Positions 62,590 through 64,000 of a stretch of 64,000 nucleotides of DNA are shown here, piece by piece; positions within the stretch are counted from its first letter, which is position 1; every line of letters begins with the position of its first letter. The DNA is taken from assembly GCA_019321725.1 (NCBI GenBank), contig JAGSPU010000052.1:1-64000 (forward strand). Reading direction: 5' to 3'. Source of the DNA: Paulownia fortunei (Eukaryota; Streptophyta; Magnoliopsida; Lamiales; Paulowniaceae). The notes under the pieces are model-generated. The model made no database searches. It saw nothing but the letters and a program-made list of their open reading frames with translations, and was not told where the DNA came from. The position numbers and the translations under genes were made by a program.

Positions 62590-63252
62590 ATGGATTTTTG
62601 CATGGTGATTAGGATGGATTTTTCAACCGATAGTGATGAAATTTTACTAACATTGCAAGAGATTGTATCAGAAAGTGTAACCTTCCTAACTACACTTTTT
62701 GAATATTTTCGACATCATAAACATGAAAGAGCTAACTATCAATATAGAGTGCACAAGCAATACAATATAGTGTCTAAAATTCCAAAGCAAGTAAATCACT
62801 TGAAAGATCTTATTTAAATTAGTGATTCAAATTGTCTAAACAACTTGAGAATGAGTAGGAATACACTTGGTCGATTGTGCTGCCTTCCTACAAAATGTAG
62901 GTGGACTAGTGTCAAATAGAAATGTAGGGATCAGCGAACAACTAGCTATGTTCATCACTGTGCTTGCCCATATCAAGCACAGGTTGTATAGTTGGATTTG
63001 ATTATAACAGAACAGGTTGTACAGTTAATAAGCATTTCAATGCTGTGCTTAATGCCATAATAAACTTCATCCTTTGTTGCTTGTGGATCCTAAGCCTACT
63101 ACTGAGGATTAGTAAGCATTTCAATGCTGTACTTAATGCCATAATAAAGTTTTATCCTTTGTTGCTTGCGGATCCTAAGCCTATTATTGCTTGTGGATCC
63201 TAAGCCTATTACTGAGAATTGTACGTATGAGAGGTGGAAATGGTTCAAGGTA
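62590..63252 (+). pseudogene. PIF/Harbinger (ALP1-like) transposase fragment
   Basis: The frame at 62590-62817 includes HERANYQYRVHKQYNIVSK. After its stop the same frame continues with ISDSNCLNNLRMSRNTLGRL, the conserved N-terminal region of plant Harbinger nucleases. Later pieces give VGFDYNRTGCTVNKHFNAVL and TENCTYERWKWFKG in shifted frames. A block of about 75 bp (from GCATTTCAATGCTGT to GGATCCTAAGCCTA) is tandemly duplicated at about 63033-63180, with a further partial copy. Similarity ends near 63252, before the DDE catalytic region, so it is truncated and inactive. Confidence 0.72.
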
Positions 63253-63959
63253 ATTACTTTACCATATATTTAATCTTTGTGATCACTATTTGTATGGTCT
63301 CTAGGTGTTTATGTTTGTATTTCTATGATTACGGATAAACTTTAGAAACAATCGCTGAACAGATTACATGCGAGCAACAGAAGGCATTTGGTCATATGTC
63401 CAAAGGCCAGCGTATGGGCAGGGTCATTAATCCAAACCCATAAGCAAATAACAGTGGGTTATGAATTAGCAAAGCAAAGCCATGTTACTTGTTCAGAAGC
63501 ATAAACACAGAGTTTTTGGACAAATGGTTCTAGGATCCACCATTTTCAATGAGATTGATTTCCCCTCTGGATTATTTTGACAGCACAGGAGAAATCCATT
63601 TCCGAGAACGCCACGCTTTACACTATTGAGGGTAATGTGCTTCCAGTTACATGGCAACAGGTATATAATCATCAAGATAAAAAGAGTTGAAATCCAGCAA
63701 TTCCAACAAATACATCAAACTGTTTTGAGTACAAAACCACCAAACACATTACTCTCCCCAGCCTTTCCCCAGTACCCTGTTTGGCATTGGGCTTGTAGAA
63801 AATGATATTGACCAATGTAAATAAATCAAAGCCATATGTAGGAAACTAGTTTCAATTAGTAAAAAGAAGCCATCTATAACAGGCATTGTTCTGATTGATT
63901 GACCACCTTGCAATGACCACTCAAAAAGAAGGAAAGCACAAACTATAAAACACAACATT
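63253..63959. other. Probable 3' UTR and spacer of the gene at the right edge
   Basis: No gene recognised. The part next to 63960 should be the 3' UTR of the RGG-type gene that enters the window from the right. Confidence 0.4.
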
Positions 63960-64000
63960 CTATGAGCGTCCTCTACCCCTGAATCCACCACCACGACCAC
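63960..64000 (-). CDS. 3' end of an RGG/glycine-arginine-rich protein gene (partial)
   Basis: The last 12 codons read GRGGGFRGRGRS and stop at TAG (63962-63960). Runs of RGG/GRG at the C-terminus are usual in RNA-binding proteins such as GAR1, LSM4, fibrillarin-like or glycine-rich RNA-binding proteins. Too little is present to choose between them. The rest lies outside the window. Confidence 0.55.
   Translation of the reverse strand, partial: GRGGGFRGRGRS

Noticed and set aside
1..64000. Search by eye for tRNA, rRNA, CRISPR arrays, prokaryotic operons or plastid insertions
   Set aside because: Nothing convincing was seen. A tRNAscan or BLAST against plastid DNA would be needed to exclude short ones.

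Overview
This is a plant nuclear window. Genes are split by GT-AG introns, intergenic DNA is very AT-rich, and the proteins are land-plant specific: two NDH-associated plastid proteins, a MUT9-like kinase, a SINE nuclear-envelope protein and a pPLAIII patatin-like protein. It reads as a eudicot; I cannot name the species. I rebuilt the genes by hand from conserved protein blocks and splice sites.

Layout. 0.37-5.9 kb (-): seven-exon plastid-type HNH endonuclease with a MITE in one intron. 7.8-8.7 kb (+): decayed ING PHD-finger gene. 9.0-12.3 kb: AT-rich DNA with two non-autonomous transposon relics. 12.7-16.2 kb (+): SINE1-like ARM-repeat KASH protein. 16.6-18.5 and 19.4-21.2 kb (-): tandem paralogues NDF2/PnsB2 and NDF5. 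22.7-30.3 kb (-): CCT8, the theta subunit of the TRiC/CCT chaperonin, in 13 exons. 31.4-35.8 kb: a hAT-type MITE and a set of 1.2-kb AT-rich direct repeats. 35.9-43.6 kb (+): MUT9-like kinase in 16 coding exons, with a 1.05-kb hAT-type element in an intron. 44-50 kb: simple repeats and a decayed Ty3/gypsy gag. 51.0-52.8 kb (-): pPLAIII patatin-like protein. 54.06-57.49 kb: a complete hAT transposon with an open 703-codon transposase and strongly palindromic ends. 57.5-63.9 kb: gene-poor, with simple repeats and a broken PIF/Harbinger transposase. 63.96 kb to the end (-): 3' end of an RGG-rich protein gene.

The gene order ING - SINE - CCT8 - MUT9-like kinase resembles two Arabidopsis neighbourhoods as I remember them (SINE1 beside ING2; SINE2, CCT8 and a MUT9-like kinase on chromosome 3). 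The window therefore looks like an old conserved block. It also places NDF2 and NDF5 side by side.

The most important caution is that six of the seven rebuilt single-copy genes carry one-base frameshifts, almost all in short homopolymers, while splice sites and flanking codons are intact. Restoring single bases brings five of them back to an exact multiple of three. This looks like residual indel error in the assembly more than true gene death. The ING remnant is different: it has lost splice sites, PHD residues and blocks of sequence, and is a real pseudogene. I found no CRISPR, rRNA, tRNA or prokaryotic system, and nothing I can defend as a new biological system.
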